Source: SP5GCR1 sp965199685 | Lineage (GTDB): Bacteria > Pseudomonadota > Gammaproteobacteria > Poriferisulfidales > Oxydemutatoraceae | Direction: 5' to 3' | NCBI GenBank assembly: GCA_965199685.1 | Contig: OZ241323.1 | Location: 2,790,001 to 2,854,000, forward strand | Length of the DNA stretch: 64,000 nucleotides | The notes under the pieces: model-generated | Database searches by the model: none | Seen by the model: the letters and a program-made list of their open reading frames with translations, nothing else | Told to the model about the DNA's origin: nothing | Shown here: positions 8,789 through 17,300 of the stretch, one piece after another | Layout: each line of letters opens with the position of its first letter | Numbering within the stretch: the first letter of the stretch is position 1 | Position numbers and translations under genes: made by a program

Positions 8789-8790
8789 TG

Positions 8791-9257
8791 CCCTCCCTAA
8801 CGCGACGCGCCTGCACAACCGTAGCGCCCCCAAATTCACGATAACCATTTGCCGCGTACTTACACAATATTATGTGTTGACACAACGCGCACTCAAACCA
8901 CCCTAACGCGTTGCGTCTGCACCAACAACCCATTCATCCCCCCAATTCATGTCAACCAACCGTAGGGGAGGGCTAACATGGGACTGTTGAAAAATAGAAC
9001 CGCCGATTGAGCCAGTAGGTCAATCGGCGTAACATTGTTCAGAACCTTAACAACCACCCCGTCAGGCTTCGCCTGCCACCCCTCCACAGGAGGGGAATGT
9101 ACTAATGCAAACACTTTTTCAACAACCCCACATGCCCTCCCTACGGTACCGTCCTGCACTAATGCAACCACCCCGCGCCATCCAATTCACACCAACGCCC
9201 CAACGCGTCACCTCCGCACAACCGCCTAAAACATACTGTTTTCGCATACCTCTTACC
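8791..9257. repeat. intergenic repeat mosaic downstream of IS110
   Basis: The right arm of the hairpin interrupted by IS110 is followed by the CGCGACGCGCCTGCACAACC module, a GGGAGGGCTAACATG arm with the MITE-like element at 8980-9129, and the matching CATGCCCTCCC arm. No gene is visible here. The short open frames are translations of repeat modules. Confidence 0.8.
8980..9129. mobile_element. MITE-like element, 150 bp, flanked by ACAT
   Basis: The element starts GGGACTGTTGAAAAA and ends TTTTTCAACAACCCC, so its terminal inverted repeats differ from the consensus at one base each. It is flanked by ACAT on both sides (CTAACAT before, ACATGCC after). This looks like a 4-bp duplication of the hairpin loop. 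The interior is collinear with the copy at 10428-10577. Confidence 0.75.
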
Positions 9258-10412
9258 ATTCAGCACATATTTACTACCATTCGTCGGAATGTTCTCCGAC
9301 ACCCTGAATCTTGATTCAGACTAGGGGTTCTTAATTAAACCTAGAGGAAAATTACTATGGCTAGACAACGACCTAAACACTTACCATTGACAAATGACTT
9401 AGTCTTCAGACGATACTTGACGACTAATAAGCAATCATCGCTTTTGTTGATGAACAGCTATCTACCATTCCTCAAGCACGCCTCGGATGTTGCAGTCCTC
9501 AACCCGGATAGAGTGGGGATGCCGGACGACCTCGCAGAAGTCTTGAAACAACAGCAACAATCAAGCGATACACTTATCCTAAAAGACACTTCTATTCCAC
9601 CAGACAAACCGCGCGGCAGGTCGGTGATACTAGACCTCAACTTCAAATTAAGTAGCGGAGAGAACGTCAACATAGAAATGCAGACAGCTTACGAAAAGAG
9701 CTTTACATTTAGAACACTATATTATTGGGCGATGCTGTATGGTCAGGACATAGACCGCGGCGATGAGTTTAGCAATCTCAACCCGACCTACTCGTTGATA
9801 TTCACCGATTTCACACTATTCAAAAGGAAGCGCAACTGTATCAGTGTGTTTGAGTTTGTAGATCGTAAAGAGCTTGAGTATCGTGCGAATATACCGATGA
9901 CGCTGGTGACAGTGGAATTAAATAAGTTCAAGAAAAGCTACCATGAGCTAATTGATATGGCGGAGAAGTGGTGCTATATTATCAAACACTCGGCACACTT
10001 AACAGCCGAGGCAGTAGCCTATTTATCACAAGACGGAGGAATGAAGATGGCATTAGAACATTTAGAGGAGATATCGAAAGACGACCAGTTATACTGGGAC
10101 GCTATGGCGCGCAAGAAGGATCGGGTAGCAATTCAACTGGCAAAGAGCGATGCGTTAGAGGAAGGTATACGAAAAGGTCGCGTTCAAGGCATGCAAGAAG
10201 GCGAAGTAAACAAAGCTCGAGGAATTGCTTTGAGTATGTTGCAAAGAGGCTATGAAGTTTCGGAGATTTCCGAAGTGACAGGTTTATCAGTCGCTGAGAT
10301 TGGACAGCTAACAAAGATTCGCTGATTGAACCAGAAGGTCGATCGGCGTGACATTGGGGTGCGTCTGCACCAACAACCCATTCATCCATCCAATTCATGT
10401 CAACCAACCGTA
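9258..10412. repeat. long direct repeat, copy 2 (Rpn gene with flanks)
   Basis: This is the second member of the direct repeat starting at 6283. It contains the same double-hairpin leader, the nuclease gene and about 80 bp of downstream repeat. The copies differ at scattered bases in the first two thirds and more strongly near the 3' end of the gene, where copy 2 is 12 bp shorter. Confidence 0.9.
9357..10325 (+). CDS. Rpn-family nuclease / PD-(D/E)XK 'transposase', copy 2
   Basis: This 322-residue protein is identical to the copy at 6382 for almost the whole nuclease domain, with the same Asp93 and Glu107-x-Gln109. It differs at three spots: IPMTLVTVEL for ILIGLTIVEL after residue 182; a shorter linker (IRKGRVQGMQEG) missing four residues; and the C-terminal helix (RGYEVSEISEVTGLSV). 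Both copies appear intact. Variable C-termini on a constant nuclease core are typical of the Rpn family, where short C-terminal parts evolve rapidly. Confidence 0.85.
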   Translation: MARQRPKHLPLTNDLVFRRYLTTNKQSSLLLMNSYLPFLKHASDVAVLNPDRVGMPDDLAEVLKQQQQSSDTLILKDTSIPPDKPRGRSVILDLNFKLSSGENVNIEMQTAYEKSFTFRTLYYWAMLYGQDIDRGDEFSNLNPTYSLIFTDFTLFKRKRNCISVFEFVDRKELEYRANIPMTLVTVELNKFKKSYHELIDMAEKWCYIIKHSAHLTAEAVAYLSQDGGMKMALEHLEEISKDDQLYWDAMARKKDRVAIQLAKSDALEEGIRKGRVQGMQEGEVNKARGIALSMLQRGYEVSEISEVTGLSVAEIGQLTKIR

Positions 10413-10427
10413 GGGGAGGGCTAACAT

Positions 10428-10577
10428 GGGGCTGTTGAAAAATAGAACCGCCGATTGAGCCAGTAGGTCAATCGGCGTAACATTGTTCAGAACCTTAACA
10501 ACCACCCCGTCAGGCTTCGCCTGCCACCCCTCCACAGGAGGGGAATGTACCAATGCAGATACTTTTTCAACAACCCC
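10428..10577. mobile_element. MITE-like element, 150 bp, flanked by ACAT
   Basis: It begins GGGGCTGTTGAAAAA and ends TTTTTCAACAACCCC. It lies between CTAACAT and ACATGCCCTCCC. Its interior is nearly identical to 8980-9129, including the GCCGATTGAGCC hairpin and the CCCCTCCACAGGAGGGG hairpin. Confidence 0.75.
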
Positions 10578-10666
10578 ACATGCCCTCCCGAAAAGCGTTG
10601 CGTTTGCACAATCAATCCATTCATCCATCTCGTTTACGGTAACCTACCGTAGGGGAGGGCTAACAT

Positions 10667-10904
10667 GGGGCTGTTGAAAAATAGAACCGCCGATTGAGCC
10701 AGTAGGTCAATCGGCGTAACATTGTTCAGAACCTTAACAACCACCCCGTCAGATAGAACCGCCGATTGTTGCAGTTGCACAATCGGCGTGACTTTGTGCA
10801 GAACCTTAGCATGATTGCTAGAAGCGTACATTACAAAATGCATAGGCCTGCCACCCCTCCACAGGAGGGGAATGTACCAATGCAGATACTTTTTCAACAA
10901 CCCC
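10667..10904. mobile_element. MITE-like element enlarged to 238 bp by an internal repeat insertion
   Basis: The ends and the ACAT flanks match the 150-bp copies. In the middle about 88 bp have been added, carrying a variant hairpin GCCGATTG-TTGCAGTTGCA-CAATCGGC and an ATTACAAAATGCAT segment. This shows the repeats nest into one another. Confidence 0.65.
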
Positions 10905-11054
10905 ACATGCCCTCCCTAACGCGATGCGCCTGCACAACCGTACCCGCCCCCGTCCCAAATCTACGGTACCCACCCCACCAGTGCATGAAATACTTTTTCA
11001 ACAGCCCCAAATATCTCGGAATATTTTAAACTTTACACACTGGAGTAAATAGAA

Positions 11055-11312
11055 ATGACTGAAATTGCACTATACGACACATTAAGAAAGATACCTGATG
11101 TATCCCATACTGAAGCAAGGGAGGCGGTTGCGAATATTGCTAGCTCACAGGAAGTGGCAACAAAGTCGGATATCAAAGATATGGCAACCAAAGCTGATAT
11201 AGCAGAGGTAAAGACTGAGATAGCAGAATTAGAGACAAGACTAGTAAAGCAGATGTATAGGGCTGTAGCAATAATCCTTGCAGGTGTCGGATTGATGATA
11301 AGGTTTTTATAA
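11055..11312 (+). CDS. small coiled-coil membrane protein, DUF1640-like
   Basis: The 85-residue product starts MTEIALYDTLRKI, has a coiled-coil centre rich in KADIAEVKTEIAELET, and ends in a hydrophobic helix (AVAIILAGVGLMIRFL). It shares its N-terminus and layout with the products at 41052 and 41333, and its general design with the two minus-strand genes at 4515 and 11706. The design resembles DUF1640/CCDC90-type proteins. Flanks are repeats on both sides. Function is unknown. Confidence 0.65.
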   Translation: MTEIALYDTLRKIPDVSHTEAREAVANIASSQEVATKSDIKDMATKADIAEVKTEIAELETRLVKQMYRAVAIILAGVGLMIRFL

Positions 11313-11705
11313 CAAGGCAAGACTATCATTTTCTCGACTGTCATTATTTGAGCTAGTAGGTCAATCGGTGTGACATTTTGCAGAACCTCAACATGGTTGC
11401 TTGTCGTACATTATCCTTCGCACACCATCCAATTTATGGAAATCAAAACCAAGTGACGCAAGCGGTTAGGTTTGTGCGAATGCTCAGAAAATGGTTTGCA
11501 TGATTTGGTGGCGCAAGCGGTTACAGTTTTGCAGAATGGTACTTTAGGGAGGGCATGTTAGCCCTCCCCTACGGAGGTTTCCGTAAACGAAATGGATGAA
11601 TGGATTGTTTTTGCAGACGCAACGCGTTAGGGTGGTTTGCATGATTTGGTGGCGCAAGCGGTTACGTTTGGGCGATGACGGTACTTTTTCAACAGCCCCG
11701 AAGTT
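11313..11705. repeat. intergenic repeat mosaic
   Basis: This gap contains a GGGAGGGC-ATGTTA-GCCCTCCC hairpin at 11547-11568 and a half hairpin GTAGGTCAATCGG. It also has a segment (ACATGGTTGCTTGTCGTAC) shared with about 17990 and about 31735, and an end fragment TTTTTCAACAGCCCC just before 11701. No gene is visible. Confidence 0.8.
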
Positions 11706-11969
11706 CTACTGCGCGATTGTCAACACGACGCTTGCCAAGAACACGCCGATGATTGAAGTCATCGCGACGATGCTCCCGATGAATAATGCAACCCCCCATT
11801 TACTAATGTCTGCACGAAGTTCCGATTGGGCAGTTTTTATTTCCGCTATATCAGATCTTATTTCAGCCTTAAACTCTGCTATCTCGGATCTTATTTCAGT
11901 CTTAAACTCCGACATATCAGATCTTATTTCAACTATCATTTCGTATAGTTTTTCGTTGGTTATATTCAT
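11706..11969 (-). CDS. small coiled-coil protein with C-terminal membrane helix (paralogue of 4515-4790)
   Basis: The 87-residue product has the same start (MNITNEKLYEMIVE), coiled coil and C-terminal membrane helix as the gene at 4515. The last 60 residues are identical, and about one coiled-coil repeat is missing. The upstream 135 bp, including the hairpin and ribosome-binding site, are also shared. The duplication is therefore recent. Whether the proteins form homo- or hetero-oligomers is unknown. Confidence 0.7.
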   Translation of the reverse strand: MNITNEKLYEMIVEIRSDMSEFKTEIRSEIAEFKAEIRSDIAEIKTAQSELRADISKWGVALFIGSIVAMTSIIGVFLASVVLTIAQ

Positions 11970-12134
11970 TTCTTTCTCCTAAGGTTAAATTATAAATAAA
12001 CATCTTGCTAAAGCAAGATGCTGCTATAGGAAAACATTATGATTCAGTGTTTAATAGCACGATTCGGTAAATTGACCAACGGTAGCTAAAAACCGACGAA
12101 TGGCATAACACAGCGTATTCTATGGCTCCCAGGG

Positions 12135-12500
12135 TTATTCAAATGCCCCGACAATCCATTGGGGTTTTGTTTTGCCTTGAATGGCAACGATATCAAAACG
12201 ACACGGACCATCCCACGGATGTGCTTGCAAATAGTTCTCGGCGGTATTCGCAATGCGAGATTGTTTATGACGATCAACACTTTCTACAGCACCACCATAA
12301 TCATCGCTTTTGCGATATCGCACTTCAACGAATACCAGAGTGTCTTTATCTTGCATAATTAAATCTATCTCGCCGTGCCGAGAATAATAATTACGCATCA
12401 GCAGTTTAAGCCCACGTCGTTTTAAGTATTTGAGCGCAAGATCCTCGGAGTAGTGCCGTCGTCCGTCCGCCTTCGTCTTATTGCTCGTGAACCAGCGCAA
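12135..12500 (-). CDS. yraN: YraN family (UPF0102) endonuclease-like protein
   Basis: The 121-residue protein shows the UPF0102 signature: RRGLKLLMRNYYSRHGEIDLIMQDKDTLVFVEVRYRK, quoted here only as its parts RHGEIDLIM and LVFVEVRYRK, with Glu, Asp and Glu-x-Arg residues of a PD-(D/E)XK-like fold. Length is normal. It starts with TTG at 12500, inside the last 23 bases of lpoA, so it is translationally linked to that gene. The lpoA-yraN pair opposite rsmI is the standard gammaproteobacterial arrangement. A role in DNA processing is likely but not proven for the family. Confidence 0.9.
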   Translation of the reverse strand: MRWFTSNKTKADGRRHYSEDLALKYLKRRGLKLLMRNYYSRHGEIDLIMQDKDTLVFVEVRYRKSDDYGGAVESVDRHKQSRIANTAENYLQAHPWDGPCRFDIVAIQGKTKPQWIVGAFE

Positions 12501-14346
12501 AGGGTTTTCCTTTATTAAATTTTGCCCAGTTCAAGCGTCTGTGTAGGCGGCGATTTTCATCTGCCGAAATATAGCCGGTTGCACCATAAAGTTCGGTATT
12601 ATTAATCTCAATCTGTCGTATCGTGTTGATCAATCGGTATGCATCTTTACCCAGCGCATACAGTCTAGGAAGTTTTTTGACCTTATCGCTATCTGGATAG
12701 CGTACGCGGTCGACGATAAAAGGAATATCGTTATAGACTAAGCCGTCAAGTTCGCGTAGCAATTTGTCGTTGCCCGGTTCGTAGGCGTGCGACGATGCAT
12801 AAACCGGAAGTTCGTCGGCATAATAAAACTTCATCAAAGGATAGATAAGCGTTGCATTTTGATAGTTAGCGAATAAGACTGCGGCGTTAATATCGTCTCG
12901 TATGCGCGGTCTGAAATCCAATTTTTTCCCTACCACCTTTTCTATGTCGGTATATCGTTGTATGCTTTGATTTAATTGGAACAGCGTTTGCACGCTAGGC
13001 GCATAATCTTCAAACTCAGTATCGTAATAATAGATATCCTGTATCGTGCCTTCAAGCCGAAGGTAGACATCGGAGAACCGGCTTACCATACGCTCGCCCC
13101 ACTCGTTATTGGCGGCCATGACTACAACTGAGTTATATTCTTCATCCGATAATTTTTCGGCAATTTGTTCGGCTTCGTCTTCCGGATAAAGTCCGAATTG
13201 AAAAACTTCACCTTTCGCGACTTTTTCTGCATCGCTTGCATAATTGAGTGTGATGGCAGGTGTCGGTAGCGGACTATGCTGTAACAATGCATCAACATTC
13301 TTTTTGAGCAACGGCCCGATGACCATATCTGCCCCTTTACGGGTAGCTTCCTGATAAAGTTCAACGATATTCTGCTTTTGGTTTGAGTCGTAGATATCAA
13401 TCTGCATTTCTTTTTGCGAGACGGTTGGTGAAGTGTTCTGAGCCTCCTTTTGTGCAGCCAGAAAACCGTCTCTGATAGTTCGGCCTATGCCTGCATAGTC
13501 ACCAGTTAAAGGCAGGATTAGGGCAATTTTTTCGGGATGAAAATCAAAATATGCCCAGCGTGAGAGTAGTTCCTCAAAGGCATAATCCGGCACCTCCAAG
13601 AGGTTATGTTCGTCAACCCAGCGTTGATAATCCTGCTCCAGTTGCGTTGTGTCCATCCGTACCGGGGTTGCTAGCAGTGCTAGCTCAAGCCACGCTTTCA
13701 GTTCTTCGTTTGCTTCTTCACTTGCCTCTTCACTTGCCAGCCGTTCACGGGCATCTTCGGGATCTATAGCAATCACGGTTTGCCATATTTTGTCGGTGTT
13801 CAGCGAGTATTCGTCTTCACTTAAGAATTTCTTGACATCAATATAAGTAGCTAAACTTTCTATGTATCTATGAGTATTTTTCAAGCCGTCGGCGCGCAAC
13901 ATCAATGCCTCTTTTTTAAGCGCATCGTCGCCTTCGTCTATTAGTGCTTCTGGCAATTCCGAGACTACCTTTTCTGGTTGTTTGACTTCTCTGTAGAAAG
14001 TGGCAGTCAAAATTCTTTTATCAAGTACGGCTTGAGGTTCTAGCACTTCTTCGTTTATTGCGATTAATCGCTGATGAGCATTCAGTAAATGTTGTCCTTT
14101 GATCAACATTCGGGCACTCTCCAGTTGTATTTTTTCTTTCTGCGGTGAAGGCAGGTTTGCTGAAGCTTCCCATAACACTTCGGCTGCTTGTAGATATTGA
14201 GCCTCAGCTGCTAAGTTTTCTGCTTGAGCATAGGCATAATTCAACTTAATTTCATCTATAGGGTTGAGGCCGTGCAACTGCATACCGGCGCAACCGCTGA
14301 GGAGCAGTCCGATTAAAATAATGACAAAGTGTTTCTTATATTGCAT
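12478..14346 (-). CDS. lpoA: penicillin-binding protein activator LpoA (LppC family lipoprotein)
   Basis: The 622-residue protein starts with a lipoprotein signal peptide and lipobox LLLSGCAG (Cys19). The N-terminal half has helical TPR-like repeats. The C-terminal half is a periplasmic-binding-protein-like domain that includes IALILPLTGDYAGIGRTI (about residues 272-289) and DMVIGPLLKKNV. LpoA is anchored in the outer membrane and stimulates the peptidoglycan synthase PBP1A through the periplasm. The order lpoA-yraN with divergent rsmI is as in other Gammaproteobacteria. Length matches the family. Confidence 0.92.
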   Translation of the reverse strand: MQYKKHFVIILIGLLLSGCAGMQLHGLNPIDEIKLNYAYAQAENLAAEAQYLQAAEVLWEASANLPSPQKEKIQLESARMLIKGQHLLNAHQRLIAINEEVLEPQAVLDKRILTATFYREVKQPEKVVSELPEALIDEGDDALKKEALMLRADGLKNTHRYIESLATYIDVKKFLSEDEYSLNTDKIWQTVIAIDPEDARERLASEEASEEANEELKAWLELALLATPVRMDTTQLEQDYQRWVDEHNLLEVPDYAFEELLSRWAYFDFHPEKIALILPLTGDYAGIGRTIRDGFLAAQKEAQNTSPTVSQKEMQIDIYDSNQKQNIVELYQEATRKGADMVIGPLLKKNVDALLQHSPLPTPAITLNYASDAEKVAKGEVFQFGLYPEDEAEQIAEKLSDEEYNSVVVMAANNEWGERMVSRFSDVYLRLEGTIQDIYYYDTEFEDYAPSVQTLFQLNQSIQRYTDIEKVVGKKLDFRPRIRDDINAAVLFANYQNATLIYPLMKFYYADELPVYASSHAYEPGNDKLLRELDGLVYNDIPFIVDRVRYPDSDKVKKLPRLYALGKDAYRLINTIRQIEINNTELYGATGYISADENRRLHRRLNWAKFNKGKPFALVHEQ

Positions 14347-14405
14347 CTATATATACCTTAGAGAAAGAGAATTTATTTTAGCCGATTGCTGTTATTCTAC
14401 TATAC

Positions 14406-15242
14406 ATGAAAGCCGTGGATGCCAAAGGCACATTGTATATCGTCGCAACGCCCATAGGCAATCTAGCTGATCTTAGCTTTAGGGCTGTGGAAGTGTTGCG
14501 AGAAGCTGATTGTGTGTTATGCGAGGATACCCGTACCAGCTCCGTTTTATTGGCACATTATCAAATCAGCACCCGCAAATTGAGTTTGTATGCGCATAAC
14601 GAAGCCCAGAGATGTAATGCTCTGATTAAAAGGTTAAAAAAAGGACAACGGCTTGCCATGATAAGCGATGCCGGCACCCCGTTGTTTAGCGATGCCGGGC
14701 ATTTGCTTGTCACTGCTTGCCATCGCGAGCAGATACCAGTGGTGCCTATTCCGGGTGCCAACGCGGTTGCCGCTGCACTGTCGTGTGCGGGTTTTAAGTG
14801 TGATCGCTTTGTCTTTGAGGGTTTTTTGCCGGCAAGACGGGTGGCGCGCGTCAAACACTTGCATACTCTGAAAGGGGAAAATCGCATCATGGTTTTCTTT
14901 GAAGCACCGCATCGGATTACTGCGACCATCAACGATATGATAGAGGTTTTTGGTGCAGAACGCACCGCTTGTTTGGTTAAGGAGCTTAGCAAAATCCACG
15001 AACATATAATTCGTGGCAGTCTGTCCGACATCAAACGCTGGTTTTCTGAGTCCGAAAGACACGGCAAGGGTGAGTTTGTTATACTATTGGATGCTTGTGT
15101 ATCAAAGCCCGAAGCCGAGATCACCATAAAGGTTGAGGATTTAGTGCGGATCTTATCCGAGCATTTGTCGCCCAGCACAGTAGCTAAAGTCGCAGCAACG
15201 CTAAGTGGCATGCCTCGCAAGCATTTATATCGTAAGGAATAG
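14406..15242 (+). CDS. rsmI: 16S rRNA (cytidine(1402)-2'-O)-methyltransferase
   Basis: The 278-residue protein has all the RsmI landmarks: TLYIVATPIGNLADLS at residues 8-23, CEDTRTSSVLL, MISDAGTPLFSDAG, and FEGFLPA followed by FFEAPHRI. It is a tetrapyrrole-methylase-fold enzyme that methylates C1402 of 16S rRNA in the decoding centre. The gene is divergent from lpoA with about 60 bp between starts, which must hold both promoters. An unidentified gene follows after 17 bp and is probably cotranscribed. Confidence 0.95.
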   Translation: MKAVDAKGTLYIVATPIGNLADLSFRAVEVLREADCVLCEDTRTSSVLLAHYQISTRKLSLYAHNEAQRCNALIKRLKKGQRLAMISDAGTPLFSDAGHLLVTACHREQIPVVPIPGANAVAAALSCAGFKCDRFVFEGFLPARRVARVKHLHTLKGENRIMVFFEAPHRITATINDMIEVFGAERTACLVKELSKIHEHIIRGSLSDIKRWFSESERHGKGEFVILLDACVSKPEAEITIKVEDLVRILSEHLSPSTVAKVAATLSGMPRKHLYRKE

Positions 15243-15259
15243 TTATTTAGGAACACAAA

Positions 15260-15988
15260 ATGAACGATAAAAGAACTTGGTATTTTAGATTTTCCAAATC
15301 TTTGCACAACCTACAAAATGGTCTCGGACTTCGGCTATTCTCGTTGTTGGCTTTATTTTTAATGCACCAGAGCATCGTTGCTGAACAGTCCGAACCTCAT
15401 CCTATTATTGATAAACCAGTACCGGGTTATACGAGATCCGAGCAACTCTCCGAGATGACGCTTGAGCAACTGCTAAAACTCAGAGACGAGTATGCGGCGG
15501 AAATGAAAACCTTGAACAACATAGTTACGAACACGCACAAGAACGACCAATATCTAATTGACAAGCTCCTTGCTTACGACCGCGAACGGATGCGTATCAT
15601 AGAAGTTATTCCGGTGTTGATTGAAGACTACGACATACAATCGCCCTACAGCGAGTCTTTGCTCCGTTATGCAGAAACTTTTGCAAAGCTGGACAAGCAG
15701 TATAAAGGCAAACTCAAAACACTAGAAGATTATCGCTCTTATGATTTTCGTTTGGGGATGGCATATATGTCAATGATGGCATCTTTACAGGAGCAGGCGG
15801 ATTTATACCAAAGCCTGCACGCCGACATGGAAGACGAAGATACCGCGATTGGTGCGTATGTCAAACAACTTAATATCGCTTATGCAGAAGTGGAAAAAGC
15901 AAGCGACGATATAGGTGAGTTCAATACCATACGCCATTTAAGCCGAGAACTTGAGCGTATAGAACAAGAACTGAGAAGCCGCCGTTAA
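15260..15988 (+). CDS. uncharacterised periplasmic or membrane-anchored coiled-coil protein
   Basis: I do not recognise this 242-residue product. It has a hydrophobic segment at residues 24-40 (LRLFSLLALFLMHQSIVA) that may be a signal peptide or membrane anchor. After it comes a highly charged, almost wholly helical region with many Glu, Lys and Leu residues (TLEQLLKLRDEYAAEMK, HLSRELERIEQELRSRR). There is no catalytic-looking motif. It lies 17 bp after rsmI on the same strand. A periplasmic structural or adaptor role is possible but is only inference. Confidence 0.6.
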   Translation: MNDKRTWYFRFSKSLHNLQNGLGLRLFSLLALFLMHQSIVAEQSEPHPIIDKPVPGYTRSEQLSEMTLEQLLKLRDEYAAEMKTLNNIVTNTHKNDQYLIDKLLAYDRERMRIIEVIPVLIEDYDIQSPYSESLLRYAETFAKLDKQYKGKLKTLEDYRSYDFRLGMAYMSMMASLQEQADLYQSLHADMEDEDTAIGAYVKQLNIAYAEVEKASDDIGEFNTIRHLSRELERIEQELRSRR

Positions 15989-16433
15989 TCAATCAATTCC
16001 TCTCCTTTGGAGAGCGCAGCCTGACGAGGTGGTCGTGGCGGTTCTGCACCAACCCAACCGCTTGCGCCATTGAATTTATGATAACCACCTGTAGGGGAGG
16101 GTACTGCATTTTGCGATGAATACGCTGCCCAACATTCTAGAGTTCTGCACAATGTCACGCCGATTGACCTACTGGTTCAATCGGCGATTCAATATGCCCT
16201 CCCTAAAGTACCGTTTTGCACAAACAGAACCGCTTGCGCCACTTGGTTTTGGTTCCCATAAATTGGATGGTGGGTACGCAAAAAACCACCCTGTCAGGCT
16301 GCGCCTGCCACCCCTCCAAAGGAGGGGAATGTACTAATGCAGACACTTTTTCAACAGTCCCACGTTTGAGCGATGACGGTACTTTTTCAACAGTCATCCA
16401 TGTCTGCACCAATCAATTCCCTCCTGTGTCAAT
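15989..16433. repeat. intergenic repeat mosaic
   Basis: The 445-bp gap contains CGATTGACC-TACTG-GTTCAATCG at about 16161-16183, the CCCCTCC/GGAGGGG hairpin, two ACTTTTTCAACAGTC ends at about 16340-16360 and 16380-16396, and the GCTTGCGCCA module. Both flanking genes point into this gap, so transcription from both sides meets here. No gene is visible. Confidence 0.8.
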
Positions 16434-17300
16434 TTATTTTAGAAGTGCAGTTGCACGGTTGTAGATTTCTTCGCTATCCAAAACCAATTCGTTATGTTCA
16501 AACAAAGCTGCCACACATGCGCGTTGTAGTTTGAGTTTCAATGCACCAACCGCAAGCCCTCCGAAGATGGCGCAGCGGTCGTGGTACAGCACATTAGAGT
16601 CCATCATGTTTATTCCTTGTATGCCCAACGGTGGTTGCGTATTGACATCTACCATCGCCTCTAAAGTCGGATGATTTTGCCACTGCGCTGCCTCTAGCAG
16701 TTGTACACCAGTTTTGCCAGCGCAGAATACGATGTGCGCACCGTCCAGTGCGGCATCAACGCTCTGATTATCGTTACATTCGTAAGGTTGTAATTCAACA
16801 TGGTATTGTTTGTCGGCAAGTTCGCAGGCTTGCTCGGCACGAACCAGTTTGCGTGAAGTGAGACGCACCACTTTGGCACCTGCTTGAGCCAACATGATCG
16901 CCGCCCGTTGTCCGACTGGTCCGGTACCTGCCAACACCGTCACAATTTTTCCTGAGAGCGTATGATGTTCCGTCAGCAATGCAACACCGGCTGCCGCGGT
17001 AGTATTGCAACCGCAGCTATCCAACATAACAGAGACTCGAAATCTATCAAAGAATTGCCTGCATACGGCTTCTTTTAACGATTCGCCTTTGTCTAAATCG
17101 CTGCCGCCAATCATAATCGCAGTGTTATGCTTATGTTTAGGTGGGCGCGTGTAGATGGCACCTTCTACGATGGAGGAACATTTATCGGCTGTAATGTCGG
17201 CATAAGAAATCACATTGTCAACACCGGCATCGTAGGCGACTACGGAATCAAAGGTACTAGCGATTGGGTCAGTATCTAAGTAAATTAGTATTTTCTTCAT
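16434..17300 (-). CDS. mtdB: NAD(P)-dependent methylene-tetrahydromethanopterin dehydrogenase
   Basis: Starting at the ATG at 17300 the product is 288 residues. The longer frame from 17516 runs through repeat DNA and is rejected. The N-terminal domain (MKKILIYLDTDPIASTFD) is characteristic of the MtdA/MtdB methylene-H4MPT dehydrogenase family. A Rossmann domain follows with AGTGPVGQRAA (residues 124-134); Ser-Arg at 149-150 fits NADP binding. The enzyme oxidises methylene-H4MPT formed from formaldehyde in methylotrophs. No other C1 gene (fae, mch, fhc) is in the window, so the gene is isolated. It could be MtdB or a closely related paralogue. Confidence 0.85.
   Translation of the reverse strand: MKKILIYLDTDPIASTFDSVVAYDAGVDNVISYADITADKCSSIVEGAIYTRPPKHKHNTAIMIGGSDLDKGESLKEAVCRQFFDRFRVSVMLDSCGCNTTAAAGVALLTEHHTLSGKIVTVLAGTGPVGQRAAIMLAQAGAKVVRLTSRKLVRAEQACELADKQYHVELQPYECNDNQSVDAALDGAHIVFCAGKTGVQLLEAAQWQNHPTLEAMVDVNTQPPLGIQGINMMDSNVLYHDRCAIFGGLAVGALKLKLQRACVAALFEHNELVLDSEEIYNRATALLK

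Larger units (their letters stand above)
7465..8790 (-). mobile_element. IS110-family insertion sequence, about 1.3 kb
   Basis: Boundaries are inferred by comparison with uninterrupted copies of the surrounding repeat. On the left the sequence GGGAGGGCTAACATG is normal up to about 7466 and then departs. On the right the normal TGCCCTCCCTAACGCG resumes at about 8789. The element therefore sits in the loop of a repeat hairpin, with TG shared at both junctions. There are no terminal inverted repeats and no obvious target duplication, as expected for IS110. It contains one transposase gene and a long noncoding stretch upstream of that gene. Confidence 0.8.
10326..11054. repeat. intergenic repeat mosaic with two MITE-like copies
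   Basis: The 729-bp gap is entirely repeat sequence: two GGGAGGGCTAACATG half-hairpins, each followed by a MITE-like element (10428-10577 and 10667-10904) and the CATGCCCTCCC arm. After these comes a further TTTTTCAACAGCCCC end at about 10993-11007. No gene of its own is visible. Confidence 0.85.

Noticed and set aside
6283..10412. composite transposon formed by the two Rpn copies
   Set aside because: The copies lack inverted repeats and encode Rpn-type nucleases, not standard transposases; a segmental duplication around IS110 explains the pattern better.
10634..10906. 90-codon minus-strand frame and similar frames at 8947-9171 and 10395-10628
   Set aside because: These are translations of the MITE-like element and its flanking hairpins.
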